From NCBI GenBank assembly GCA_001051155.2, contig JYIP02000014.1, positions 157,182-221,181 on the forward strand: DNA of 64,000 bases. The letters run 5' to 3'. The notes below the pieces were generated by a model, which worked only from the letters and a program-made list of their open reading frames with translations, had not been told where the DNA came from and searched no databases. This DNA comes from Chrysoporthe austroafricana. Its lineage: Eukaryota; Ascomycota; Sordariomycetes; Diaporthales; Cryphonectriaceae. The position numbers and the translations under genes were made by a program. The first letter of the stretch is position 1, and every line of letters begins with the position of its first letter. Below, piece by piece: positions 44,883-56,629 of this stretch.

Positions 44883-47399
44883 TTTCTTGGGGGAGGTTGA
44901 AAAGCCACACACACGATTTCGAGGCTGCAAAGGGAGCGTATACGTGGGCTTGGACGCAGGCTCGCGGCGTTACAAACTGAGAAGCAAGCTAATGTTGCGC
45001 CGAACGCAGTATTGCGAAACTTTCCACCGTAGAGGAGGCATGGAAATCGTACATTGTGCGCTCAATGTTACACGGACACCTAGGGGGTGCCCTAAGAGGG
45101 AAGGAATATTAAGGCATGGCGAGTTACGCGCCGTTGGGCTTCACCGGTCGGGCCCAACTGCATAAAGAAGGAGGCTGTGCAATAGATGCCTGAGGCAGAC
45201 GTCGAGAACCAAGGTCTATAAGTACGGCGGGAACGAGCCCGACGAGCAAAGGATGGACCTGGTTCTCCAGCACTCCTTAGAAGACCTTAACAGTTATCAT
45301 TAAATGAAGACCCCTTCCAAGCCCAGAACTCTGCCCTTGTAACACTCAATAAGAGCTTAGACGTCGAGAACAGACCAACTTGATATGATGTCCGCGCACA
45401 CTGAGCCCTTTGGGTCTATGACGCAGCTGCTGAAGTAAAGCGTTCCCTGCCGCGTTTGCAAATAGATTAGAGACTAGTCAAGCGTGCCAACCACGGGTTG
45501 CTGTGCGCATCGCCTACTATTACTAACGCTCAATACCTAAAGTATACGTTTACATGCTGCAGTAGACCTAGCTACCCACTGCCCCTTGAGACTCCCGCAC
45601 CACTAGTCGTGATTATGAGACTCTTCTCAGTGCTCACTTGTTCGTTCTTCCGATACTCACTTAATGTCATTGAAAGCTATCATGTAATTAACCCTTGGGC
45701 GGCTCAGCATCGAGAAGGAGGTGCATCTCTGGGTCGCCCTTCTTCACGGCCCCTTGATACTCAGACCTGGTGGCACAATCTTCCAGCTAGTGAAACAGAC
45801 TCTTGTATGGTCTCTGACCTTCCAGCGGGCCACATTTATGCTGTATAGTCAAGGAATAAACGGTTAAGATCTCCGCTGCCGTAAACTTATTAGCTGCAAG
45901 CCACTTATTCTTGCCAGCTTTTAGTCGAGATGTCTAGACATCGCCGTGAGGTGCTCGTCTGCAAACGTCGTGATTGGTACTTGTCTGAGCAGCTGGGTGA
46001 TATTTATACATATTCTGCATACCACTAGTACCAGACATGTAGCATCTGCATATTGCCATCGGTATAGGAAGTTGAAGTAGTTCAAGTCACTCAGCTTCGC
46101 ATGCGGTCTTCCGCCACCAAACTTAAAAATAATGTGCCTCTCTCACAAATTTTTGGTCCTGTTTCTGTGTGCTGTAGGAAGGGAGTTTTGCCACGATCAT
46201 TGTGAGGGGGACCCCATTTGTGCTTGCCTACCCCATATGGAACCTCGAGCTCGTCTCAGATCCATGGACTTCAGTTGAGATATTCCAGGGTGATTCACGA
46301 TGAGCTCCATTATTTGTCTTCTTATGATGTAGATTGGGCGCAAATGTACAATCTTGATTCCACGATCGTAGTTCGAGCGTGAAGGGTCGTAGGTCGTTAT
46401 CTTAGGCCCCCACGCGGTCCATCTTGCCTCCAACGGTCGTTCTCGGGCCTTCCAGACGAGATCGACGCGAGTGAAATGAGATATATTCTCAGAGTCAGCC
46501 TTCATATTCCCTTTATTCACTGACTTACGTCTCATATTGGCATTCTTAACTCCTTTAAGATCGAGTGTATAATCGCGACGCATTGTGGAGCGTCGCGCTA
46601 CGGTTTCGCGGAGCCATTCGTAAGAATTGGTTGAACGGGAGGCTCGAGGTGCGGTCCCAATCTGCCCAGAAAGACTTGGAAGTTCTCCTATTTCATGGAT
46701 TTTGCAAAGGCCAAAGGTGGACCTGCTTTATCCAAGATGGCTTGAGGTCTCAGAAACTATTCTAACCACTGGTATGTATCTTAAGGCTAGCCTCGAGGGG
46801 TTGTGTCCTGTTCCCCAGGGGCACGGCTGGAATATATGACACCGATGATACATGATAAGTGTTAAAAGTTAATGAGTGCCGTCGTTACTTGAACTTCACC
46901 GTTTGTTGAATACACAATTTTCGTGTTAGTGTGGACAAATATCTCGGCATACGGATGCCATAATCCATTCCCTATGCAGATCATATTCAAGATAAGTCCG
47001 AATAAATATGAAGAATTTGCCAGAAACACCATACGATGGGAAGTATCGGAACGATGACAGACTCGAGCCCGAGTGATGCGATGCACTTTGATTTATATAG
47101 CACTTGTCAAGGTAGACGGGGACGGCCTTAAGCCTTACGAGCCACGACGTTGCGAGAACAAGGTACTAAGTTGCAACGGCACTTAGGCCACGGAACAGCC
47201 ACACAAAGGACATGTGGCTTCTCGGACTAGAGATCAGAGCGTCAGCCGTGGCTTGTACGTGAAAATAGATTAGCCTTCCCATTTGGTACCTACATCCGCC
47301 AATGTGCATTACCGAGGCACGGAGATAAGCCGTCATCTGGAGGAAATAAAAGAACTTCGACGCCACCACTTCGGCGCCAACCCCACACTCAAAGCACTG
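44883..47399. other. Long intergenic stretch, no supported gene
   Basis: About 2.5 kb. The best frame is 128 codons on the minus strand (46197-46583) with an ATG but no recognisable family or splice partners, so it is not called. A TATAAG-like element near 45217 has no gene downstream. Confidence 0.4.
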
Positions 47400-48371
47400 A
47401 TGATGGCGCCGGCATTCGCAGACCAGCTTGCCATCGAGCAGCTAGGTCCCGGAGAGTTCGTGTCGAAAGAGTGCCCCGGTGATTACGGCAACCTCAACGG
47501 CATCGCTTATGGGGGTTCGACGTTGGCCATAGCCACCCGCGCAGCATACGCCACGGTCCCAAAGGGTTATTCGCTCTACTCACTCTTGGGCCAATTCCTA
47601 GGTCCCTCCTCGACTAGGTCGAAGCTGTTCATCAACGTGCAGAATACCAGAGATACGCGGACATTTGCCACAAGACGGATAGTGGTCAAGCAGGAGCAGC
47701 CGGACGGGAGGTTCCGGTCCTGCGTCGAGGTGCTGGCTGATTTTCACGTCGAGGAGCCAGCTTTGTTGACATACTCAGCGCCTCCAACATTGAGATATAG
47801 CGGGGCCGATGAGAGCCCGACGTTGCAAGATCTGGTACAAAAGGCGCTGTCAGAAGGCAAAATCAAGAGAGATCCGACTGGGAAGGGCGGGGCCATGTTC
47901 TACGGACTTGGAATCCACTTTGAGACGAAGACTTGCGCCGAGGGCATGTCAGGGCAGAATCTTGTAGGAATTCTCAAGGACCATCCCACAGACCAGGATG
48001 GCCTTCATGTCACAGATCGGGCTTCTGGAGATTGGGCAAGGTCGAGGGTCCCGTTGCAGTCGCCAGGAGAGAAGGCTGCTGCTCTGGCCTTTCTGATGGA
48101 TGGTGGACTGGCTTTCACTGCTCTGTCGCATAATCATCTGTGGTTCACTGACAGTGGACCATGCTTGACGATCGACTTTGCAATGCGTCTTTTTGTGGCA
48201 GAAGTTGACTTGACAAACTGGCACCTGAGGGAGAGGAAGACGATAGCTGCTGGAGTCGGAAGGACGTATAGTGAGGGTCGGCTCTGGGATCAGCAAGGGA
48301 ATCTGGTGGTGTCGATGACGCAACAGTGTATACTAAAGAGACCACAGGCGAAGGCCAAGGCTGCACTATAA
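47400..48371 (+). CDS. TesB-like acyl-CoA thioesterase (double hotdog)
   Basis: The encoded protein has 323 residues from the first ATG at 47400. The frame is open about 39 codons further upstream but without ATG, so a 5' exon is possible. NLNGIAYGGSTLAIATRAAY matches the first hotdog helix of the acyl-CoA thioesterase II family. SLLGQFLGPSSTRSKLFINVQNTRDTRTFATRRI is the matching strand set. The second hotdog contains FLMDGGLAFTALSHNHLWF and LTIDFAMRLFVAEVDLTNWHLRE, whose Asp and Thr positions are those used for catalysis in TesB. It hydrolyses acyl-CoA to free acid. Similar genes occur both in lipid metabolism and in polyketide clusters, where they may edit or release chains. It lies 13 kb from the PKSs. 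There is no peroxisomal SKL terminus (it ends KAKAAL). Confidence 0.8.
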   Translation: MMAPAFADQLAIEQLGPGEFVSKECPGDYGNLNGIAYGGSTLAIATRAAYATVPKGYSLYSLLGQFLGPSSTRSKLFINVQNTRDTRTFATRRIVVKQEQPDGRFRSCVEVLADFHVEEPALLTYSAPPTLRYSGADESPTLQDLVQKALSEGKIKRDPTGKGGAMFYGLGIHFETKTCAEGMSGQNLVGILKDHPTDQDGLHVTDRASGDWARSRVPLQSPGEKAAALAFLMDGGLAFTALSHNHLWFTDSGPCLTIDFAMRLFVAEVDLTNWHLRERKTIAAGVGRTYSEGRLWDQQGNLVVSMTQQCILKRPQAKAKAAL

Positions 48372-48913
48372 GCCCTGGTAGACGTTGGTCAGGTCCTGTC
48401 AGTTATTACGATCTGTAGTCTTCTCTACCTCCGCTCTTTCGTTATTCTTCCTTATTATACAGGCCTCTATTCCTCGACCAAGTTTATATCGCCTCCTGTT
48501 CTCAAACTTGTGTTGGACAACCTTCTGGTAGTTGTATCAACTTCGGTCGGAAATCGAAAGCTGCACTGAAACATATCGGCCTAGCGGCGTAATCCCCATC
48601 AGTAATTACTTTTTATTTGTACGGAGTTCTGTCCAACGGCTCAGGTACATACACTCTCCTCAACGGCGGGATGAAGGTTATGGGGCATGTAAGCTTCAGG
48701 CTGCATCCTACCCGTTACTTGGAAGTTTCAAAGACCCTCTTATTTTATGTATAACAAATGCTAGCTCCTCCCACAATGATCAAAATATGGTGGAATACTG
48801 ACGCGCAATTGCCCAGTCAATAGCCTCACCCGCAAACTCCATTACATAGCTTCGAATGTACCCCTCCAGCTCTCACCCAATGCGAGTCCCTCGGATGCTT
48901 GTTTCAGAACTCA
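48372..48913. other. Intergenic between convergent genes
   Basis: About 540 bp of presumed 3' UTR between the thioesterase and the secreted-protein gene. Nothing recognised. Confidence 0.5.
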
Positions 48914-49653
48914 TTAAAGCCGGGAAATGCGTTGAGCAGCGACGGTTGTTGTCGAGTTATAGGTCTGAATGACGTTCGTCACAACGCACCCAGTTGGCGC
49001 AAGGCCTTCTTCGCTGAATACGCCCCAGCTGAGGAAATAACCCGGTGTCCCATTCACGTGGTCCAGGCACGCGAACCAGTCCTGGGAGGCGGCGGTGAGT
49101 TCGTGGAAGACCGAGCCTGGAAAGTTATCTCAGGTGGATGAAATCAGGCAGCACCGTGGAGCGATGCTTACCGTCGTCAATAGCGAAGTCAAACTCCTCA
49201 TAGCCCAACACGCCGTACACATAGGAGGACACGCCATAAAGCTCACCCAAGTCCGACACGGCCATGCCGTAGGCTCCTGGGATGCAGGACGTGCTCTGGG
49301 AAAGATCGAAGATCAGCGACGTGGTGTATCCATCAGAGTCTGGGGTCGATGTGTTGGTGTATGCTGCAATGCCAGCTGGCGTCAGCCTAGAATCCCAATC
49401 CATTGCATTTGCTCAGATCTGGGGCCAGCATACCAGGAGTGCCAGCATCTATACCCGTTTGTCCAGCTTGCAAGACTAGGTCGGCTGTACCATTATTCAC
49501 AGCAATAAGAGGGACGTATGTGTCGTTCAACTCCATAGCAAGAGTGAATTCTTGGGTTGTGGAAGGTGGGCTGGTCCTCCGCGGCCACCTGTGGGGCACA
49601 GCGGCCACCAAGGTTGTCAGGCCCAGTAGGGCTGGTATCAGATTGCAACGCAT
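48914..49653 (-). CDS. Small secreted protein, family not recognised
   Basis: Three exons, complement(49434-49653, 49172-49363, 48914-49116), encode 204 residues. Introns are 70 bp (GTATGC...TTGCAG) and 55 bp (GTAAGC...TTCCAG). Using the second intron extends the protein by a clearly protein-like exon (WFACLDHVNGTPGYFLSWG, then GLAPTGCVVTNVIQ) that would otherwise be lost to a stop. Residues 1-20 (MRCNLIPALLGLTTLVAAVP) form a signal peptide. The mature part has three cysteines (STSCIPG, FACLD, TGCVV), several N-glycosylation sequons and a Gly/Tyr/Ser-rich centre. It is probably an extracellular protein, of effector or cell-wall type. The function is unknown. A TATTTAA element lies 78 bp upstream of the start. 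Confidence 0.75.
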
Positions 49654-52215
49654 GTTATTAGTGGATGAGATATGAGAAGATGGTGCATGGTCGGCGGCTA
49701 TCGGTTGCAGGACAGGCGATGGAGGGCGTCTTAAATAGATCCCATCACCGACGGCAAAGTCCCGTAGACCCTCACGATAAGGTAGCAATCAGCTTTGACA
49801 TCCTGGAACCATAGACTGTCGACGTTAAGCGATGATCCTATCCGTCCTGCCGGTTCCCGTCTCACAGAAGTTGGGAACTGCGCTGATCGCGCTGCCCTGA
49901 TTTGTCCTGCAGGTGGTGCCAGGGTGCACACCGAATGATAGAGGGCCCGTTGTTCGTGTTAGCTTGGTCACCCCTCACCAATGAAGTCGCCGCATGCAGT
50001 GTCGAATACGAGGTTCCTTTGCATTTACGGGTTGAGAATTTTTTTTTTTTCTTTTTTTTGAGACAATGTAAGGTGAGGTGTGCTCGTGAGCTGGCCTCTG
50101 CTTTGGTCGGATGATCCCTTTTGAGCTGAAGCGTCGACATTCCCACTCGATCCTTTGGCTTATGATTTCCTCCTTTGTGGTGCACCGGTATGGTCATGCG
50201 GGGATAGGAAGCAGAAGGCATACCAGGCCAACGCCACCGAATACCGTTGCCAGCGGCCCGTTTGGGGTTGAAGTCTCATGTAATTACGTAGAAAGAGGGC
50301 TTCGCCAACATTTTGCCTTATCCGTATTTGTATGTCGGATGCAGGGCCTTTTCGTAACGTATCATTTCTACAAGAAAGCACAAGTGAGAATATCTCTCGT
50401 GTTGCAGTCTACCAGGATTCAGTGCGCAACCTCTTGAGATATACCGAGGCAGTAATTAGGGGTGGGTTACTCGGGATTAAACTCGGCGATAGTTCCATGA
50501 GCATTACCTATGCCGGTCCATACAGTCAGCTCAAAACTTTCATAATTGAAATGCCGTCTATGAGTGTCTTTACTTGCGTTTGGTTCACTATGCTCCGGCA
50601 ATCTGAATCATTCGAAAACATCTGGCATGAAACCTGTTTTAGGGCTGTCATAGTCCTATGCACAGAAGGTCCGGCATCCTGATGGTCTTCGTGAATGCTT
50701 CCGAAAATCCATTATGTATAACCCTTTAGTTTTGGCTGAGGACATATCCAGTCGCTCCATAATTACTTATGGGCTCTTTATGTTCAGCCTATTTAAAATG
50801 GATATTTCCTATAGCCGCAGTGTTCTTTCCCTTATCGCGGTCCACTTTCCCATAATATTCCAAGATTCCACCTATTGATAGTGCCTCTATTGGGATACAC
50901 CAACACGAAGAGAACGGAAACTTCTCTTTCAGTTGTGGCGATTGATAAGCCAAATCGTCTTTGTAAGTTTGGACTTAGATGGAGAACAATTCGTGAAATC
51001 TTACGATTGTGGCCTGGCAGACATCACCAACCTCCTTGTTGAGCGCGGCAAGGTCATAACATCTTGAGGAGTGGCCAGAGTGGCTGAACCCAAATCAAAC
51101 TATCAACTGAAGATTTACATTGCGGCTCAAGAGAATATTTCCTATCTCAGTAATCCTCACTGAGTACAGAGCCGAAGCTGGATCCAATGCCCTGTTTGAT
51201 GTAGCAGTGGCTAACAACGAGGTAGAGTCAAATCTGGGTGAGAATTATTCCAATATACAGGATCTGAAACTAAATTTGAATTCAGAGACGGAGTCCTAGG
51301 TTGATCGGTGAGGTGGAAGGAATCTTGGGTATGCTCATGACCTTCGTGAATGAGCAGAATGGGACATACCACCTTATATCAATACGAAGGGGGGTAAGGA
51401 GGGCTTGATCAAGGTGCTCCTATGGAATGTTGATCAAACGATCAGGAAAATTAGCTTCCTGGGATTGACGCAGTATAGATTGCTGTGTGCAACCCGATGA
51501 TTGAATACATGCGACTTCTCTGTCGTCCGGTCGGTAGATCATCCGTGAACCGTCAACATCGTCAACGTCCAGTCCTGACAAGACCCGTAGCTATGAGCTG
51601 TCCTTCCCCTCTTGAGAAACATTCTGCGAGTTCACGGCGCCGGAACAGAGCCTTGTGGTGTTGGTTGCTATGCAAGGCGGCACCGAGTAGCGGGGCGGCA
51701 ATGGTGAGCATGTGAGATTCGATAGCAGGCTCTTCTCTGCACACAAAGAAGTTGCTTTCCGAAATGCTCTTGGTAAATCTCGGGTCGAGTTCCCGAATGC
51801 GTATAGTATGCTGGAACCTCCCAGATCGCCCGACTCTGAACAATGACGGCAAGAGGAGGCAGCAGTAAAGAAGAGCGAGGCGGTTGGCGCAGCAGGTCAT
51901 CTGGGCCATCTTCTTTTCTTATTACACATTGCCATGGTATGAGCCACCTTGGACTGCACCTCGCTTGGCCAGTGTCGCTCTGAGTGGTGGGCTATTATCC
52001 CCTGCCGGACGCGTGCAACCCTCCATGAACTACGTTGACACGCCTCATGTTTGCCTACTTTGAGCACTCCCTTTGGTTGCCTTCAATGGTGCGGTCTTCG
52101 AATGCATGATTTTGATATATAGTCTGATGGGGTGCAACTGGTAAAGGTCTCGTGAGATTCGGGAGGTGGACAAGACTTCAGCTTTTCAACCACCCGAGAG
52201 GCCTGCTTGAGCACG
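49654..52215. other. Long intergenic stretch, no supported gene
   Basis: The left end holds the promoter of the secreted-protein gene, with TATTTAA on the minus strand at 49731-49737. T12-C-T8 lies near 50039-50060. Frames of up to 119 codons (for example 50332-50682 and 51562-51909) have no recognisable motif. Confidence 0.4.
49731..49737 (-). promoter_or_regulatory. TATA-like box of the secreted-protein gene
   Basis: TATTTAA on the minus strand, 78 bp upstream of the ATG at 49653. The spacing is suitable for a fungal TATA element. Confidence 0.4.
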
Positions 52216-52898
52216 ATGAATCATAGTGACTCCAATCAGATGGACTTCGGGCCCAACCCCCCTCATGCTGGTAGTTTTGATCCAGGCTACTTCAACGCTA
52301 CTGTCATTCAACAAGGTTACCCTACCGGCCCTCATCATAGTCACCCTGGTGGCCCGCGACAAGGTCAAGTCAACCATGAGCAATGCGTCCACGTCTTCCT
52401 GTACACGCGACAGCTGCCATCCATTTGGGAGACCGCACAACAGGCTCTCACCAGCTGCATCCGCAGCGGCCATTTCGATCTGGATCTTCCCCTGCAGCAA
52501 TGGGCGCTGTTGGTTGGAGACGACTACTACGAGGCCGTGAGGGAGGGGCTGAACATTAGGTATCGACACTACTGTTATGGCGAACGGAGCAGGTATGGCT
52601 GGCATGACCGACACAGAAAAATTTTGCTGGGATGTACAGAGCTTCCGCACGGAGAGGTGGAACGACGAGGTACGGAGAATTACCCACCCGTCTGCTCGAG
52701 AAGCCTGAGGCTAACATGGCCACAGCTCGCCACGTGCGCAGAACTCAGCATCACGATGACTCCAACAATTGCCAGGAATTTGTGAGGAGACTATTCGACG
52801 CGCTCAGGCCAGATATGCACCATCTGCGAGAGATTCCTCGTCTTCCCTGGGCGAACGTGAGGAATGTGATCGAGCTATTCGAGTTTATCCGTCACTGA
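52216..52898 (+). CDS. Conserved-looking hypothetical protein, 208 aa
   Basis: Two exons, 52216-52669 and 52726-52898, are joined by a 56-bp intron (GTACGG...CCACAG) that splits an Ala codon. The second exon continues the same composition. The first 55 residues are Pro/Gly/His/Asn-rich and probably disordered. From about residue 60 the protein appears folded: QCVHVFLYTRQLPSIWETA, DLDLPLQQWALLVGDDYYEAVREG, ERSRYGWHDRHRKILLGC, then NNCQEFVRRLFDALRPDMHH and WANVRNVIELFEFIRH. There is no signal peptide or membrane segment. The density of conserved-type Trp, Cys and His residues suggests a small globular domain. The family is not recognised and no function is proposed. Confidence 0.65.
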
Positions 52899-53485
52899 AT
52901 GCGGAGCTGGGATAGGACTGGGTCGCGGTGGTGTGTTTGGAAGGTATTTGGAGCGGGCTATCGCAGTCTTTCGGGGGAGGTGGGCTGTCTCGGCAGTGGC
53001 GATGTGCACTTTGGTAGTTTCTAAGCGCAGAAGTGGCATTTCTTGCGCGAAACTCTGGTGAATAAATGGGAATCTTGTCGTGGCCAGACTCATGGCTCAT
53101 TGTGACCGTCAAAGTGTTAGATCTGGGCGGCGGGCCGTTGCTCACCAAAGCCGCCACGTGGTGACTGAATTCTGGGGAGCAGATGCTTGATCGACTGCCG
53201 ATCCCTCTTTGTCATACTGCTGTTATGGAAGTGAATCGCGCCATGAGGGTGGTGTTCGTGTCGTCCTGATGCAAGGCTGCGATAACGCGATCGCATTCTG
53301 CTCGGGCGACGTGTCCTGACCTCAAAGCCCGCCCTGCGTTGCCACGTAGACGCACCTTGAATGGGGCAATTATACAGCAGTCTCACTAGCCAAAGCCCTA
53401 GGTCGCATCCCAATGGACGCCCAGAGGACAAGCAGGCTGCCTGTGGGAATCCGACCGCTGGCTATGCCCGAATCAAATGACAGGT
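52899..53485. other. Intergenic between convergent genes
   Basis: About 590 bp between the hypothetical gene and the SRR1-like gene. No motif recognised. Confidence 0.5.
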
Positions 53486-54514
53486 TCAACTGGCCGCTTG
53501 CAACTGCTTCATAGAATCTGTGAGGCTTTCGAGGTCTGTGCTCCCGGTCGCCTTCTTTGCCTCACCATCATGGGAGGCGTGTGGGAGCCTCACCGTGCCC
53601 TCAGGCCAGGCGCCTGCCTTGGACTCGATACCTCCTATCCCCCAGTAGACACAGGTGCTGGAGAAGGAGGCGTCGTCATCCTGGGGAAAAGAGAACTTGA
53701 CAAAGGCAGTGTCCATCTCCCGGATCCGATCAAGTTCGGAGCTGCTTTCGGCTGTTAGGGTTCTGTATGCATGTCAGCTATGGGTACCATCGCCTGCACA
53801 CAGCAGCTGGCAGCCTCACCCTTCCCAGACATCCCACCCGGTCCCAACAAACATTCCAGGTAGACTCTTCTCAAGTGCTGCAGCCCAGATGTCACGGTAG
53901 AGGTGAATGCCGTAGACCAGAGTGCTCTCGTTGACAAGATCATACGAGCTAGGAGACTCGACCACCTTCCCTCCGAGGCTGGCGATGAAGTCCTTGTCCG
54001 GCTGGGCGAAGCGAGGCTCCTGGTAGAAGCACTCAATGCTCCCTTTGCCCTCCTTCTCTGGACGGCTCGGGTAAGCAAGGCTGCAGGTCACCCTACGAAA
54101 CAAGAGAAACCAGGCTCGTAACATACCTAGAATTTCGACAATTGTCAGGAAAGCAGCCAGCTGGATGTGTGATCTCCACTGCGCCACGCACGAGCCGTCC
54201 TCAGGATCGAAAGCCCCGAGGCCGAGACAGATTGCCCGCCTGATGCCTACATGTGAGGCAGCGTTCGCACGGAGGAGCTGGCAGAGCTTCGCGTGGCATG
54301 CCGTGCCGCGCCATCTGGAGGAGATCCTGTCATGATCTGCCCTGATGTCGTCCACCGAGAGCTGCGGCGTAGCATTGGGCTGGAAGTTCTCGACGGGGCC
54401 AGCCGCCGGCGGGTCAGCAGGCTGCTGTTGGCGGCCGAGCTTCTTGCCTCTGCCTTTTCTCACGATCCGAACCCACTGCTCGCGCCCCCCAGCACCATCG
54501 TCGACGGATGTCAT
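53486..54514 (-). CDS. SRR1-like domain protein
   Basis: Three exons, complement(54127-54514, 53820-54057, 53486-53762), encode 300 residues. Introns are 69 bp (GTATGT...TCCAG) and 57 bp (GTGAGG...TACAG), both frame-preserving. The first intron is in-frame and open, so a retained form is possible. The domain shows AICLGLGAFDPE, then HIQLAAFLTIVEIL, FYQEPRFAQPDKDFIASLGGKVVESP, and LVYGIHLYRDIWAAALEKSLPGMFVGTGWDVW. These are the ordered blocks of the SRR1-like family (glycine loop, QxP/D strand, LG, L-Y near the end). The N-terminus is basic and disordered (KGRGKKLGRQQQP). SRR1 proteins are linked to circadian and heme-related regulation in plants and animals. The fungal role is unclear. Confidence 0.75.
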
Positions 54515-54922
54515 GACTAAGGTTGGTCGTAGGGCCCCGAGTTGGTGACAAGAGGAATTTGTTGCAAACCTTGCGCTGCGATAAGAGCTACGATAAGGAA
54601 AGGTACTGTCTTAGTCATCAATCTTCCGTCACAACCGTTGCGTCTCGTCTCTGCTGCCAGCAGCATGAATTCTTCGAAGGTCACTCTCAAGAGTTGATAG
54701 TACTTGTTGTACCTCGCCTCCCTGCTGGCGAGGGTCAGACGCTGTGGTGTCTTCACCAACATTTCCTGTCTCTACAGATCCTAACTAGGGGAAGGAGAGG
54801 TCTCCGCGGTGCCGCCACCGCGTTGCGCGGTCAGCTTATCTCGCAGCACCGTCCTCGACATCCTCTGTGGACGTCGACAACAGGCGAGCCGCACCTGTGC
54901 ACTGCTGCAAGCCTGCGACGAG

Positions 54923-54969
54923 GTAATACTGGACAGTAATACTGGACACAGCCAGCAGCCTGCTGCTGG
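54923..54969. repeat. 13-bp tandem duplication followed by a hairpin
   Basis: GTAATACTGGACA is repeated at 54923-54935 and 54936-54948. Directly after it, CCAGCAG (54952-54958) and CTGCTGG (54963-54969) can form a 7-bp stem with a 4-base loop. The origin is unknown. It is consistent with local slippage. Confidence 0.6.
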
Positions 54970-55423
54970 CAGCAGGACAGCAGAGCAAGAGAGCGCCAGC
55001 GGCAGGGCTGCAATGCTTACTATCTGCTTTGCGGTTCACACTGCGACGTGGCAGACGACGCAGTCCTTACACGGGGCTGAACACATCGACAGGTGCTCAC
55101 TCACCGGACTTTTGTTCCGCAGCATCATCATCATGTGCGCCTTATGAGGGGCGTATCGCACTGCATCGACTCGGCGGACGTCGACTGCATGCCAGCTCTA
55201 AAAATAGACCTCACGCGTTGCGGTCTGTACCGTTTTCTCCCTCTCTCACCACTTCCATGAGGGCTGCAGTGGTTCGGCGCTCGGTACAGATTGCCTAGGC
55301 ACCATGCATGGGATGGGTGCGGCCACCAGGGTATGTGCAGGCATCTGAAGAGGCCGGCGCTTAACCCACATCGCCAACTGGCCCACGCCCACGCCGCGCC
55401 CCTGCTACTGAGTACGATGGCGA

Positions 55424-55457
55424 CGGGGAGGGGAGGGGGAGGGAGGGATGGGGCGGG
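55424..55457 (+). other. G-run tract with quadruplex potential
   Basis: Successive G runs of 3-5 separated by one or two bases (GGGG-A-GGGG-A-GGGGG-A-GGG-A-GGG, then GGGGCGGGGG) meet the usual G-quadruplex pattern on the plus strand. No adjacent gene explains it. Confidence 0.5.
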
Positions 55458-56491
55458 GGCACAGCACGAGTCCACGGCCATTTGACGGCCAGTGGGGGTG
55501 GGCTTGCCTTCCACGCCGCAATCGCTCGACGACGACGGCCTTTTCGGAAGTCGACGGTCTTCGTTGAGACAGGCTGGTGTCAGATTTGAAGCTGCACTGC
55601 GGCATTCGTCTGACGGGTCCCTGGAGTGCCCAAAGCCGGGCCCGTCACACACTCTGGCTGCTCCATTGGCTGCATCTAGATCACAGCGTTGGTGATGACT
55701 GGCTGCACGCATGGCATGGCACGGCACAGGCGACGGGGACCGGGAACGGGGAGGGGGCCACTGGCCCATCACCCTAAGGCCAGCCGGCGGTTCGCCCTCC
55801 ATCCCGCACTCCTAGCGATGCCCTGCACACCACGACAATTGGCTGAGAGCGACAGGGGCCAGGATGGAGGCGCACAATGATCAGCCTGTCCTGCGATCTG
55901 ACTGGCCAGGCGATGCTGTTCGCTTTCACAGCGTTTCCTCCAGACTGGCGTACCCAGTACCACCTCGCACTCGCACTCACACTCACCTCTCTCCTGGTCG
56001 CCAGCAGCAGCCGGGCGGCACGGCGAGGTCCTCGGCGGCTAGAATCTGTCGACGCCCATGCTACCTTGTCCGACCGCTGCAGAGGCAGCATGCACCCCAT
56101 CCACCAGGGCACTCTCGATGGCGCGCTGCCCGTCCATTCAAGGCCTGCGATAGGGTGGCTTCCACAATTGCTTTCCCCTCCCATGCTCTAGACCCACGGA
56201 GTCGCGGCAGAGATGGCACGCACAGGTAGGTGGAGGTGCGTGATACCCGGCTCTCATATTATCTAGACCGTCGCCCATCTTATTGTCTCGCTGCTTGTGG
56301 TCTTGTTCTCTGCTTTTCAAATTTTCCTTATAGCCGAAAGTCAACATCCCTTCGACACCATTTGAGCGGCAGTGCCCTCTCAATTTATCCACACCAGCTG
56401 CGAAGAATATTCCGCGGATGATCCAGCCACACCCACACCACACCGTCCATAGTCTTGTCACGGTGGGCTCCCCGACGAGCGAGTGGCTAGC

Positions 56492-56498
56492 TATATAA
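56492..56498 (+). promoter_or_regulatory. TATA box of the BIM1-like gene
   Basis: A perfect TATATAA lies 132 bp upstream of the ATG at 56630 and in front of a purine-rich leader. The position is typical of an inducible fungal promoter. Confidence 0.5.
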
Positions 56499-56629
56499 GT
56501 GTAGAGAAAGAGACGTCGACTTCAGTGAGAAGAAACAGAGACGGAGTGAAAGGAAATAGGAGGTCTTCGAGGACAGCAAAACTCACGAAAGGCTTTTCGA
56601 GCCGTGCTCGCACATATCCACACTTCACT

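Larger units (their letters stand above)
54515..56629. other. GC-rich intergenic stretch with repeats and promoter of the BIM1-like gene
   Basis: About 2.1 kb rich in GC, giving many overlapping spurious frames. It contains a 13-bp tandem duplication next to a hairpin, a G-run tract, and a TATATAA element at 56492-56498, which are listed separately. No gene is supported. Confidence 0.45.

Noticed and set aside
46197..46583. 128-codon minus-strand frame with ATG
   Set aside because: No recognisable motif, no signal peptide, no splice partners and no good composition bias. Not enough support for a gene.
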